64,000 nucleotides of DNA from Verrucomicrobiota bacterium (lineage in GTDB: Bacteria > Verrucomicrobiota > Verrucomicrobiia > Limisphaerales > Pedosphaeraceae). A program made the translations under genes and the position numbers. Position 1 is the stretch's first letter. Every line of letters starts with the position of its first letter. The notes beneath the pieces are model-generated. The model searched no databases. It worked only from the letters and a program-made list of their open reading frames with translations, and was not told the DNA's origin. The stretch lies in assembly GCA_021325145.1 (NCBI GenBank), contig JAJPHR010000009.1, positions 1 to 64,000 of the forward strand, read 5' to 3'. Positions 1 to 10,104 of the stretch are shown here, piece by piece.

Positions 1-91
1 ATGTGGCAAAGGTGGCCCGACTGTCTGGTGGTGTTTTCGCTTGCATTTTTGGCGGAGTTTTCTACGGTTCAAACCGAGCGTGAGCGGTACG

Positions 92-1165
92 ATGAAAAAC
101 ATGGGTTGCAAAACTTTTTTTGCTGTGTTGGCGGCGTTGCTTGTCACCGGGCTGGGCGCGAGCACTGTGCTGGCCGAGACGCCCGGAGCCAACCCGCCTG
201 CCATGAAAGGCACGAACAGCCAGGAGAATGCCGTGTCCGGAGCGCCGGACGCGTTGCGTTCGTATTTGCTGGTGCAGGAGCAGTTGCGCAACACGCAGTT
301 GGCGATCGAGCAGAGCCGGCAGGAAGCAGAGGCGGCGGCGGCGCGAAACTCCGAGTTGCTGGAGGCTCGCCTGGCGGTGTTGGAGAAGTCCCTGGGTTCG
401 CAACGGCTGGATGAGCTCAAGGAAATGCAGGCTTCCAATCGCATGATCCTGAATGCAGCGGGAATTTTCGCTTCGATTGCCTTCGTGGTTCTCCTGTTCA
501 CGGCTTTATTGCACTGGAGCGCGGTCAGCCGGCTGGCGGCCATGGCGTCCGCTCTGCCGGCGGCAGTGCCGGCTTTGAATCAGGGCGAAACCGCCTTGCT
601 GGGCAAGGGCCCGCTCGAAGAATCCACCCGGCGGTTTCTCGGCACCATCGAGCGCCTGGAAAAACGCATCCATGAGATGGAGGCGACGGTCAAACCGCAA
701 CGATCCCTGCCCGAGGCGGGCTCAACGAACGGCCACCACGAAACCGCAGCCGAGGCTCCCATCACCAATGGCCACAGCAACGGCAACGGCAATGGTGACG
801 CCGCCGGACCCGTCCATCACCATGATGGAGCGGTGGACGCCCTGTTGGGCAAGGGCGAGACCATGTTGAAACTCGATCAGGCTGAGGGCGCGCTGGCTTG
901 TTTCGAGGAGGCCCTTGCGATTGATCCCGCCAATGCCGAATCCTTGGTGCGCAAGGGCCTGGCGCTGGAACGCCTGCAACGATTGGACGAGGCGCTGGCT
1001 TGTTATGACCGCGCCATCGCCGCCGACAGTTCCTTGACCATGGCCTACCTGTACAAGGGCGGAGTTTTTAATCGCATGGAACGGTTTAGCGAGGCCCTGG
1101 AGTGCTATGAGAAGGCGCTGAAGGCCCAGGAGAAAAAGCCGCTCTCAGAGTTGGTGGCGGAGTAA
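92..1165 (+). CDS. Secreted/membrane TPR protein
   Basis: Start chosen at the ATG at 92, which opens a typical signal peptide (MKNMGCKTFF..., likely cut after VLA). An upstream in-frame start at 41 would bury that signal. A charged, probably coiled-coil stretch follows, then one membrane segment around residues 120-142, a linker rich in His, Asn and Gly, and about three tetratricopeptide repeats in the last 100 residues (ALACFEEALAIDPANAES and the following unit are classic TPR). TPRs bind protein partners, so this is probably an envelope scaffold or adaptor. Its partner is not visible and the next gene points the other way. Function beyond the TPR call is unknown. Confidence 0.8.
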   Translation: MKNMGCKTFFAVLAALLVTGLGASTVLAETPGANPPAMKGTNSQENAVSGAPDALRSYLLVQEQLRNTQLAIEQSRQEAEAAAARNSELLEARLAVLEKSLGSQRLDELKEMQASNRMILNAAGIFASIAFVVLLFTALLHWSAVSRLAAMASALPAAVPALNQGETALLGKGPLEESTRRFLGTIERLEKRIHEMEATVKPQRSLPEAGSTNGHHETAAEAPITNGHSNGNGNGDAAGPVHHHDGAVDALLGKGETMLKLDQAEGALACFEEALAIDPANAESLVRKGLALERLQRLDEALACYDRAIAADSSLTMAYLYKGGVFNRMERFSEALECYEKALKAQEKKPLSELVAE

Positions 1166-1203
1166 GAGTTCGGAGCCTGGCGCTTGGCAGTCGCCATCGC
1201 CCC

Positions 1204-1671
1204 TCACCAAAGGAATGACTTCTGTTCACTCAGAAGCTCGTCGCCCTTCCAGAGCGTCGCCCGCCACGCGGTGACTTCACCGAAATCATGGTAGGCGTCT
1301 CCAGCTAACATCAGGCTGGTCCAATGGCTGTACCAATGGTGTTGGCGCACATTTTCTTCGAGCGAGGATTCCTTGGGGAGGTTGCCTTCAGCCACCCCGC
1401 GCAGTTCAATGCGCAACTTGAGCGGTTCGGTTTCGGGCGTTTTGGCCTTCCACTGCACCGCAAAGCGCAGCCCGGACCGTTTGTCCGGATGAAGCCGCAA
1501 AAACTTCTGGTACGCATCCCGATCATACAAACTCGGCGACACCGTGGACTGCCCCTTCAAATCCACGAATTGCGGCAGCACTTTGATGATGCGCCCCTCG
1601 GCTCCCTTCGCGGCGGGGCCCAGAACGAAACCGCAAAGCAAACAAACCAGCAACATGCACTGACGACGCAT
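1204..1671 (-). CDS. Small secreted hypothetical protein
   Basis: About 155 residues. The ATG at 1671 (MRRQCMLLVCLLCGFVLG...) gives a clean signal peptide ending near AKG-AEG. A GTG two codons upstream is also possible. The mature part is rich in Trp and His (HHWYSHWTSLM) and looks like a compact beta domain, but I recognise no family. It stands alone: the TPR gene upstream converges on it and the AsmA-like operon lies behind its start. A small periplasmic protein of unknown role is all that can be supported. Confidence 0.65.
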   Translation of the reverse strand: MRRQCMLLVCLLCGFVLGPAAKGAEGRIIKVLPQFVDLKGQSTVSPSLYDRDAYQKFLRLHPDKRSGLRFAVQWKAKTPETEPLKLRIELRGVAEGNLPKESSLEENVRQHHWYSHWTSLMLAGDAYHDFGEVTAWRATLWKGDELLSEQKSFLW

Positions 1672-1719
1672 GCCCACAGGTTACCCCGGCAAAGCGCAAA
1701 CTCAAGCACGATGTTAGGC

Positions 1720-1740
1720 GAAAATACGCGAAAATACGCA
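1720..1740. repeat. Two tandem 10-bp units upstream of 1671
   Basis: The unit AAAATACGCG/A occurs twice back to back at 1721-1740, about 50 bp before the start at 1671. It is AT-rich in a GC-rich genome, so it may be part of a promoter or a regulator site. That is inference only. The rest of 1672-1948 holds no gene, only this and the dispersed repeat. Confidence 0.35.
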
Positions 1741-1858
1741 TCTTTTTGCGCCAAAACTACTTTGTTTTACTTTGTTTCACCTGGTTTTGGCTTGAGGGGC
1801 AATTGGGCTGTGCATCCGTTCCCGGCACTCACGCATTCGGCCACCAGGAAAAAAGGCT

Positions 1859-1940
1859 CAGAGCCTATCTCGGTAGGGCGCGTCACTCCGTGCGCGCCGA
1901 CGATGGGCAGAGGACTGCCCGCCCTACCGGGATAGGTTCT
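1859..1940. repeat. Dispersed palindromic repeat, copy 1
   Basis: An ~80-bp unit whose ends (CTATCTCGGTAGGGC and GCCCTACCGGGATAG) are near-perfect inverted repeats, with an inner GCGCGTCACTCCGTGCGCGC block and a CAGAGGACTG core. A full second copy lies at 51321-51400 in the opposite orientation. A 22-nt piece of it ends the window at 63899-63920. It behaves like a REP or MITE-type intergenic element. No transposase is nearby. Confidence 0.75.
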
Positions 1941-1948
1941 TAATTTGG

Positions 1949-4900
1949 TTACGGCGCTTTGGGCGCTGGAGCCGGAAGTATCACCGTTGGTGGCGGCGCG
2001 TTCGTGTCCGCTGGCTGATTGGGGCCAAGCGACTTCAAGGTCGAGAACGGGTGAAACAGCAATTGGAACGGCATGCTGATGAGTTTCATGGCCAGCCACT
2101 TGAGTTCAATCCTGGGCTCAGCCAGCGTGCCCGTGACCTTGCATTGAAACGCCTTTTGGAACGGCAATAATACCGTGGTGACCAGCGGTCCGAGCACGGG
2201 TATGTTGCCGCCCACTTTGGCATCCACGTCCGCATCGACCCGGCCGTCGAAATCGCACGTGCCGTTGTATTCCAGGCGCATGGTCGGAGAGCGAATCTCC
2301 AAATCCGACGAGCGAATGACGCTGTTCGTGATGACGAACGTGGCCGAGCCCTCGTTCGCGCGGCTTTCGCCCAGGCCCGGGCTGACGGAATCCAGCAACT
2401 TCGAAACACCGCCGAAAACAGGTATGTCCCAAATGAACCCGTTGCGCAAATCGGCTTGGCCGCGCCCGAACCAGCTCTTTGGGTCGTCGGTGTTGGCTTT
2501 GGTGACACTGAGATGGCCGTTCAAAGCCCCCTCCAGATGGTTCGAGGGGCTGAACAAATCCTTCATCAATGCCCCCAGGTCCACGTCGGTGACGATGGTG
2601 TCGAAATTAAAATCCGTGCCCGGGCCACGGTTGAAATCGAACTCTGCGGAACCCGTCATGCGGCCCTGGTAAAATACGGACTGCATTCCCGACAGTGTGA
2701 GATGGTCACCCACCCAGTTTACGCCGCCCGAGATGCGCGTCAGATTGAACTTCTTCCACTGGAACGGACCGCCATCGACCTGGAAATGCACGTCCGCAGC
2801 CACGTCGCCGCGCAACGGGATGATGCCGTTGACGCGCACAGTGGGCGGCTGCAGGAACTGATATGGCTCCATGATCCGCGTGACCTTGGGCCCGATCGGG
2901 CGGATGATGGTCATCGGTTCCATGGTGCTGAAACCATTGGTGATAAACAGGGTTTGCTGATCGAAATCCACCTCCAGCCGGTCCGCTGCGGCAAACCGGC
3001 CCTCGCGTTCAACGCGCGGGTAATCAAATCGGATGAAATGATTGGTATATTGCAGATCGGTGTGAAAATGACTGGCGGATTCGCCGCGGAATGTGAAATT
3101 GGTGACCGCCACATGGGCCTTGAGGCCGGTTTCCTCCTTCGCATGCCAGCGCCCCCGAATTTCCAAATCGATCACCGGTGGCTGCGTAAAAGTCAGCATG
3201 TCCAGCACTCGTTTCTCCTCCTCGCCGATGAACGGGAGTGGCCGGATCGTATCCGGGGAAATGTCGCTGTGAATGCCGAAATAATAATTGTGCGTGCGAT
3301 CATCCGCGTGGTGACTAAGCCGGATCTCGCCCTCGCGCCGCACGGCCACAAGATCGGGCAGGTCCCATGTTAGATCGGAATAGTTGATGTGCGAACTGCA
3401 TGACAACACCGGCACGGTGCAATAGGCGGCCCGCCCGACTTGGAAATCGCCTTTGAACCAGAGCGTCGGCAGCACTTCGTTGCGCCAATCCGGGCTGTGA
3501 TTGGTCCAGGCGCAGAGCGTGAACCCGCCCTCGCCATGGGCAACCGGCGGCTTTTCCCAGGTGTATTGGCTGAACCACCGGCGCCCGCCGGGCGTGAGCA
3601 GCGGATCGAGACTATGCACTTCAAAGTCCTCGGAACCTTTGAATTTCAACTTGCGAGTGGCCACGTTAAGGGCCGCTTGGAGATTGAGCTGCCCCTGATA
3701 AAGTTCCGAATGCAGATTGGTAATGGTCAGATCGGGCGCGCGCCAGATGCCGCCAAAAGCGATTTCCTTTACTTGAAACTCCCGGGCATGGACTTCGCTC
3801 AAGCGGCAGTTCCAATTCAAGGCATACGGTTCCAGGTCGGCCCACCAGCCCCAACTCGCGTCCGCCTGCGACATTCCGTTGGTGGCTGGAGTGTCGAAGC
3901 GAGCTTCCAGGCGAACTTCGCTCGCTTCACCCCACTGCGAGTGCGCGTCCGAAAGGTGCAACTCGCTCTGGCCCGCCAGCGGGATGGCGTTGGTCAGGGA
4001 ATGAGACCAGTTCGCGGTAAACTGGGCGTTGGTTGCCTGTGCCCATTCGGTCGTGAACTGGTCCGCCAGCACCTGCAGATGGCAATGAATCAGGTTGGGG
4101 TCGCTCGCGTCAGTCGTTCCCCGGGCTTCGAGTTGGAATTGCCGTGTGCTGCCCCAGCGCGTATCGGCGCGGTCGGCGCGCAGGCTGAATTCCGCCCGCG
4201 GCTGCGCGTTGGTCGCGTTGGGCGGCGTCAATTGCAACCACATATAGCCGTTGGTCAGCGTGCCCCAGGGCGTTTCGGAGCCAAGGGTGCTCACCGTCAA
4301 CACGCCGTCGAAACTTCGGGGATCGCGCCCATCGCCGTGAAGCGCCAGGTTCAGTTGCGGAGTGTCGAAGAATTTGATCCGGTCGATGATATCTGCCAGT
4401 TGGATCAAGTGCTCCTGCAGCCGGGAGGGCTGTGCCGGCTTGACTGCGGGGTGGAAGATGGGCCAATCGCGAACGGCCGACGCATTTGTGACGGTGCCGG
4501 AAACCTGCATCTTCGCGCCCGCAAAGGCGGCGGCGAAATGATCCAACTGGACCTCATCGTTGGTCAAAAACCTGACCCGGGTTTGAATGTCATCCACAGA
4601 AAGCTTCCTCGGCGGGCGATTGGTTTCGGCCAGCGGCCAGGTAAGCTGGCCCTCGTGCAGGATGAGCGAATCAATGGTGAATTCGAAGTGGCGCAGCGCG
4701 GCGTGATTGATCTTGAGCTCAACCTCCCTGGCCGAAAGACTCGGGCTGTTGGTCGATTCATCGGCGCGCCCGAACCGGACATTTTCGGCCACAATTCCCC
4801 GGTAATAACGCAGCCGCAAGCGGGTGAATTGGATGTCCACGCCGCGCTCATGAAGCTTGTCGAGCAGGCGTTGCTTGAGAAAGCCGGGCAGGCCCACCTT

Positions 4901-5017
4901 GTTCAAATAAAAGCCCGCCGCCACGACAAAAAACAGGAGCAGGAGGATCGCGATGCGCAACCCGCGGAGCATTGTGCGGCAGCGCCGCCAGCCGCGGCTT
5001 TGGAATCGCGAAGCCAT
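1949..5017 (-). CDS. AsmA-like / bridge-type lipid-transfer family protein
   Basis: 1022 residues. One N-terminal membrane anchor (LRIAILLLLFFVVAAGFYL) is followed by a very long beta-rich periplasmic region. The last 250 residues match the C-terminal AsmA-like domain: alternating strands, GRGQADLRNGFIWDIPVFGG, and a membrane-near stretch around VLGPLVTTVLLPFQKAF. AsmA/TamB relatives form hydrophobic grooves that bridge inner and outer membranes and move phospholipid. The start at 5017 is used; ATG at 4972 also precedes the anchor. It begins 9 bp after the DUF4340 gene and is the last gene of the ABC/Gld-type operon, so it may act in the same envelope process. Family certain in outline, substrate unknown. 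Confidence 0.8.
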   Translation of the reverse strand: MASRFQSRGWRRCRTMLRGLRIAILLLLFFVVAAGFYLNKVGLPGFLKQRLLDKLHERGVDIQFTRLRLRYYRGIVAENVRFGRADESTNSPSLSAREVELKINHAALRHFEFTIDSLILHEGQLTWPLAETNRPPRKLSVDDIQTRVRFLTNDEVQLDHFAAAFAGAKMQVSGTVTNASAVRDWPIFHPAVKPAQPSRLQEHLIQLADIIDRIKFFDTPQLNLALHGDGRDPRSFDGVLTVSTLGSETPWGTLTNGYMWLQLTPPNATNAQPRAEFSLRADRADTRWGSTRQFQLEARGTTDASDPNLIHCHLQVLADQFTTEWAQATNAQFTANWSHSLTNAIPLAGQSELHLSDAHSQWGEASEVRLEARFDTPATNGMSQADASWGWWADLEPYALNWNCRLSEVHAREFQVKEIAFGGIWRAPDLTITNLHSELYQGQLNLQAALNVATRKLKFKGSEDFEVHSLDPLLTPGGRRWFSQYTWEKPPVAHGEGGFTLCAWTNHSPDWRNEVLPTLWFKGDFQVGRAAYCTVPVLSCSSHINYSDLTWDLPDLVAVRREGEIRLSHHADDRTHNYYFGIHSDISPDTIRPLPFIGEEEKRVLDMLTFTQPPVIDLEIRGRWHAKEETGLKAHVAVTNFTFRGESASHFHTDLQYTNHFIRFDYPRVEREGRFAAADRLEVDFDQQTLFITNGFSTMEPMTIIRPIGPKVTRIMEPYQFLQPPTVRVNGIIPLRGDVAADVHFQVDGGPFQWKKFNLTRISGGVNWVGDHLTLSGMQSVFYQGRMTGSAEFDFNRGPGTDFNFDTIVTDVDLGALMKDLFSPSNHLEGALNGHLSVTKANTDDPKSWFGRGQADLRNGFIWDIPVFGGVSKLLDSVSPGLGESRANEGSATFVITNSVIRSSDLEIRSPTMRLEYNGTCDFDGRVDADVDAKVGGNIPVLGPLVTTVLLPFQKAFQCKVTGTLAEPRIELKWLAMKLISMPFQLLFHPFSTLKSLGPNQPADTNAPPPTVILPAPAPKAP

Positions 5018-5026
5018 GAAAAAGGA

Positions 5027-6841
5027 TCAGGGGCCGTTTTCGTGAATGCCCAGGTAGGCAATGATCCGTTGAAGCTGGTCGTCGGGAATTTCAAAAATCC
5101 AGCTTTCACTCCCGTTCTGGACCGAGCCGTAGCGGCGTTTGTCGGGTGACGATCCGCCGACGTCCAACGTGAGCCGTTGCGGTTTGTCAGCGCCGTCGAG
5201 CTCGGCCGTAATCTGGAGCGACTTGTCACTGAAACCGTATTGCGCGCGGTTTGTAGTGGGACAATCCACCCACCGGGCCACGGCCAGCGAGCCGAGTTCC
5301 TGCGCCCCGGCTTCGATCTCAAATTCTTTGATCATGCCTTGCGCTCCGGATTCCAGGACCCAGCGATTGGTGCCGGTGTGACCCAGCTTCTCGGTTTTGC
5401 CGTTCAAACGTACGATCAGCCGCCGCACATCATTCTCCGAGAAGTTCCACAGCCGCCGTTCGAGCAGGTCCAGGCTTTGACTCGGCAGTTTGTGAAAATC
5501 CGCGGCTTCGACTGCATACACGGACTTCTCCTCGGGCCGCCGCGCGAAAACCTTGCCGTCCTTCTCCGCGCCGAACTGCAACTCGGCAACCACGAGCAAA
5601 TTGGTCGAAAGAGGCGTGGCGTCTTTGGGGTCCCGCTTCAATACAAATTTGCGCGCCGGAGCTGCCAGTCCATAGCCGGGGAGGTCGGGTTCGTTCACCG
5701 CGTCCTTGGCGAATTGTCCGTTGATGGGCACGACCTGCATTTTTGCGAGGTCCTCGATGAAGCGGCGCATCAACCCGCTGTCCGCGGGGAGCTTCCGGGA
5801 CTTGGCCGTGGTAATGACCCAGAAGTCATTCGTCACGCGCTCCAGTTTGAAATTTTCCAGGCCGGAGACTTCGATTACATCCAACGCGCCGGAAGCCAGG
5901 CCGGCCAGGTGCGGATCGCGAAACTTTTCGTAATCATCACACCAGGAATCGAGCCGGTCGCGCGGCACCTGCACGACCGTGTTCTGGCCGGCCACCCGGG
6001 CGTAGACCTGTGTGTCGTCGTTGGTGGGACTCTTGCCAAATTGAAACGTGGTCAGCGTGTTGGTTCCCTGGCCGAGGGTCAATTGCCAGCGCGGCGGTTG
6101 CAGGCCGAACGATTCGAAATCCGCTTTCGCGTCGTCCGTTTCAAAGCGGCTGACGCGGACCTTTTGCAAATAAAACAAAAGCTCTTCGATTTTTGAATTG
6201 TCGGCCCGTGCCTGCATCGGGCGGGTCATGTGCCAGGGGCCGGTCGCGGAGTCCCGTTGTAGTTCGAGGGTCTTGTCGCCGTTGGTCACCGCCAGGTGGT
6301 CGAAGGGAGCCTTCAAGTCGGCGAAGGTGGTGTCGCGCCAGTCATTGGCCCGGCGCGGGATGAACTTGAGCATGTCGGTGGGCACCACGTCAACGCCCTC
6401 CCGGGCCACGAGCTGCGCGTAGATTTGATCGCCGGGCGGCGTCCGGTTGCCGAGCTTAAGCACGCGCGGAAGTTCCGTGCCCGCCTGGAGGAGAATGGTG
6501 AGGCTGGGCGCGTCGAGGCCGTAGTCTTTAATGTTGTGCAGGTCCTGCGCGGAGAGATGCAGCTGATAGGAAAGTCCTTCCAGCGCCTGCAGCAGTTCCT
6601 CGATGGCGCCGGAGCGGGCGGGGTAAACGATCGGCTCCGTAAGCTGCCAGGCCCCGTTGGTGAAATCGGCCCGGATGCCGGCCGGCAAGATTTGAATGCT
6701 CGTGACATTGGCGGCTTTGAAGTCCGTCAGCACTTTGGTGGAAACAGGCGGCGGGTCAGTCAGGTGCCGTTCGTAGAAATAAATAAATGCGAAGAGAGCG
6801 GCCGCCAGCCCAACAAGTGTCCAGGTGTGCTTCGGGTTCAT
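5027..6841 (-). CDS. DUF4340 domain protein
   Basis: 604 residues with one N-terminal membrane segment (WTLVGLAAALFAFIYFYERH), then a long periplasmic part made of repeated units of the DUF4340 type (ILPAGIRADFTNGAWQLTEPIVYPARS... and two later copies with similar W-x-L-x-x-P patterns). DUF4340 proteins are regularly encoded next to GldG-like ABC accessory proteins. Here it starts 2 bp after the GldG-like gene ends, so the two are almost surely co-translated. A structural or regulatory periplasmic partner of the transporter is the likely role; no catalytic motif is visible. Confidence 0.85.
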   Translation of the reverse strand: MNPKHTWTLVGLAAALFAFIYFYERHLTDPPPVSTKVLTDFKAANVTSIQILPAGIRADFTNGAWQLTEPIVYPARSGAIEELLQALEGLSYQLHLSAQDLHNIKDYGLDAPSLTILLQAGTELPRVLKLGNRTPPGDQIYAQLVAREGVDVVPTDMLKFIPRRANDWRDTTFADLKAPFDHLAVTNGDKTLELQRDSATGPWHMTRPMQARADNSKIEELLFYLQKVRVSRFETDDAKADFESFGLQPPRWQLTLGQGTNTLTTFQFGKSPTNDDTQVYARVAGQNTVVQVPRDRLDSWCDDYEKFRDPHLAGLASGALDVIEVSGLENFKLERVTNDFWVITTAKSRKLPADSGLMRRFIEDLAKMQVVPINGQFAKDAVNEPDLPGYGLAAPARKFVLKRDPKDATPLSTNLLVVAELQFGAEKDGKVFARRPEEKSVYAVEAADFHKLPSQSLDLLERRLWNFSENDVRRLIVRLNGKTEKLGHTGTNRWVLESGAQGMIKEFEIEAGAQELGSLAVARWVDCPTTNRAQYGFSDKSLQITAELDGADKPQRLTLDVGGSSPDKRRYGSVQNGSESWIFEIPDDQLQRIIAYLGIHENGP

Positions 6842-6843
6842 GC

Positions 6844-8328
6844 TCAGTGTCTTCGCCGCAGCCAGACCAAACCTCCCAGCAATAGAATTGCCCCGGGCAT
6901 GCCGGCCAGAAACAGGGCTTGAATGGTGTGGATGTCCGAGCGCGTCACCTGGAGTTTGTACGGCTCGATTTTGCGCGGCGGAACACCCTGCAACATCTCC
7001 GTTTGATCCAGCAGCCAGTTCACCAGGCGATCCGCAAAATAATGGTTGTCCTCCGACCCGCCGATGTACACATTGCCGAGCAGGTAGGAATCCCCGATCA
7101 CGACGATGCGGGTCTGGCCGCGCTCGGTGAACACGCCGTTCACGCTGGCTTTTTCCACCGCTGCCATCAGGGGGATGGGCTCTTTTTCGGGCAGGACATT
7201 TTCATCAAGGAATGGCTTTTCGCCGGTGTAGGCAAGTTCGTCCACCTTCGGCGCGCCCGGGGCTTCCTTGCCCGATTCGATCTTGCGAATCGAACGCGGG
7301 GAAATCATGTGCAGGCTGGAGTTGCGCAACGGATTCATCAGCGGATGTTTCCAATTGAAATTGCTAATGGCAATGTCATCGGCGGACTGGCTCGAACTTT
7401 GGCTCGGATCGCGCACCCGGTTCTGCCCCACCTCAACGCCCCAGTTGGCCAGGATGTACTCCAGCCCGGTTTTGATTCCCCGGGTTTGGACGTTGAAGCA
7501 AACGAGCATCCGGCCGCCCTGCTGAAGGTAATCCTTGATCTTGTTCAGTTCCACGTCCGGCAGGCGGTACATGGGCCCGCCGATGACCAATAGTTTGCAA
7601 TCCGCCGGCACGGTGTTCGTGCCCGCGAGCGAGAGCAGTGCCGCATCGACGAAGTTCTGCTTCAAAATGTCATTGAACCTGGAATAACCCCAGCGGCCTT
7701 CATCCGCGGGGCTGTGCTCGCCGTGGTTCTGCAGGAAATACGCTTTCATTGGCCGGGGCTTGGTCACGCTCAGAATGGCGGCGGAGAAGACCGCCTCGCC
7801 CCGAAACGATTTGAGGCTCCGCTCAAATTCGCGCTGTTCGCCCTCACTGGATTTTTCACTGACCACGTAATCGCCGAGGGCCGCGCCATCCACCGGCCGG
7901 GCCCGGCCGTTGCATTCAAAAATCACCAGGTCCTTGTCTTCCGCCGACCCGAGATGGTACATCTCCTTGGTTTTCAAGGCGAGTGCCGGGTCGGTGAGGT
8001 AATCAACGGTTTGAACCTTCACATGCGGAGTGGTCAGGCTGTATTCCTGCAGCAGGCTCGAGACGTACTCGTAGAGCGGCGCTTTCTTGTTAAAATAAGC
8101 GACCACCTTGACGTCGTTCGTGAGCGATCTCAACAGGCCCAGAGTTTGGGAGGAAAGCTGCGCCCGGGCGTCGTGGCTGAGGCTGAACCGGAGAAAATGG
8201 CGCGCGCCGAGATAATTGATCATGGCCACCAGCGCCGCCGCGGCGAGAGTCGAGACGAGCACGGAAAAAACAATGCCCCATTTGCGCCGGGCTGAAAAAC
8301 TGCTGGTGGGGGAAAGTTCGTCCGGCAT
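6844..8328 (-). CDS. GldG-like ABC transporter accessory protein
   Basis: 494 residues. A membrane segment at about 15-40 (GIVFSVLVSTLAAAALVAMINYL) is followed by a large extracytoplasmic domain and a C-terminal membrane segment (LFLAGMPGAILLLGGLVWLRRRH). This is the layout of the GldG / ABC_transp_aux family. Motifs such as KVVAYFNKKAPLYEY and LLVIGGPMYRLPDVELNKIKDYLQQGGRMLV fit its glutamine-amidotransferase-like fold (DUF4350-like). It starts 1 bp after the permease gene. In Bacteroidetes the family works with GldA and GldF in gliding; many non-gliding bacteria carry it, so motility should not be assumed. Confidence 0.85.
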   Translation of the reverse strand: MPDELSPTSSFSARRKWGIVFSVLVSTLAAAALVAMINYLGARHFLRFSLSHDARAQLSSQTLGLLRSLTNDVKVVAYFNKKAPLYEYVSSLLQEYSLTTPHVKVQTVDYLTDPALALKTKEMYHLGSAEDKDLVIFECNGRARPVDGAALGDYVVSEKSSEGEQREFERSLKSFRGEAVFSAAILSVTKPRPMKAYFLQNHGEHSPADEGRWGYSRFNDILKQNFVDAALLSLAGTNTVPADCKLLVIGGPMYRLPDVELNKIKDYLQQGGRMLVCFNVQTRGIKTGLEYILANWGVEVGQNRVRDPSQSSSQSADDIAISNFNWKHPLMNPLRNSSLHMISPRSIRKIESGKEAPGAPKVDELAYTGEKPFLDENVLPEKEPIPLMAAVEKASVNGVFTERGQTRIVVIGDSYLLGNVYIGGSEDNHYFADRLVNWLLDQTEMLQGVPPRKIEPYKLQVTRSDIHTIQALFLAGMPGAILLLGGLVWLRRRH

Positions 8329-8329
8329 G

Positions 8330-9081
8330 CTATTTCCAGCGGCGGCTTTCCACCACGCGCAGGGTCAGGAATAGAAAAAAGACCGCCAGGCTCACATAGA
8401 ACACCACGTACCGGGTGTTTACCAACCCGCGCGCGAAATCATTCATGTGGTCGGCCAGCGCGAAGTAGGACAGGATGGTTCCCACCCAGCCGGCGGTCAG
8501 CGGCAGATGGCCCGGGAGAAAGCTGAGCAGGAACAACGTAAACCCGAGCGTGAAACTGATCATGGCCGCGATGATTTGCGTCCGGGTCAGCGCGGAAGCG
8601 AAGCAGCCGAGGGACATGAACAACCCTCCCAGCAACGCGATGCCCAGGAAAGTGCCGCCAATTAGTCCCCAATCCAGCGCCTCGGCGTCCCGGGTGTAAT
8701 GGCGAAGAATCAGGATGTACGCCAGCAGGGGCAGCCACATGACGAGGTAAAAAACCATCGCCGCGGTGAATTTGGCCAGCACCACTTGCAGATCGCTCAC
8801 CGGGGTCGTCATCAGCGTTTCGAATGTGCCGGAAAATTTTTCCAGCGCGAACAAACGCATGGTGATCACCGGGCTGGCCAGGAGCACAATAAGCCAGAAA
8901 AAAGCCGTCGAAAAAAACAACTGGGTGATTGGCACCGGCGTCGCCTCAGCCTGGAGATCGTAAAGCATCACGACGAAGCTCAAGCCCATCAGGAACACCG
9001 CCGCCGCGATAATGACGTAGCCGTTCAAGGAAACGAAAAAACTTGCCAGTTCGCGCCGCGTCAAGGTGCAGTAGGCGCGCA

Positions 9082-9082
<1 letters not shown>
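8330..9082 (-). CDS. ABC-2 type permease, GldF-like
   Basis: 250 residues and six membrane segments, beginning MRAYCTLTRRELASFF and including LFFSTAFFWLIVLLASPVITMRLFALEKFSGTFETLMTTPVSD. The SGTxETLxTxPVSD stretch is the characteristic cytoplasmic loop of ABC-2 permeases. I chose the ATG at 9082 over an upstream in-frame start at 9241. It has a strong AGGAGG ribosome site (GAGAGGAGGAGAA) and overlaps the stop of the ATPase gene by one base (TGATG). It forms the membrane channel with the ATPase at 9082-10044; substrate unknown. Confidence 0.88.
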
Positions 9083-10044
<962 letters not shown>

Positions 10045-10104
10045 GCTCACTTGCAACGGGAAGTTTAGTCAGAATCGCACGGCGTGGGCCAACAAAAACT
10101 CTCG

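Noticed and set aside
2456..3373. Long plus-strand frame opposite the AsmA-like gene
   Set aside because: Mirror of the real minus-strand gene; protein is Arg/His-rich without a domain.
3440..5149. 569-codon plus-strand frame
   Set aside because: Same reason; spans the junction of two real minus genes and has no signal or motif.
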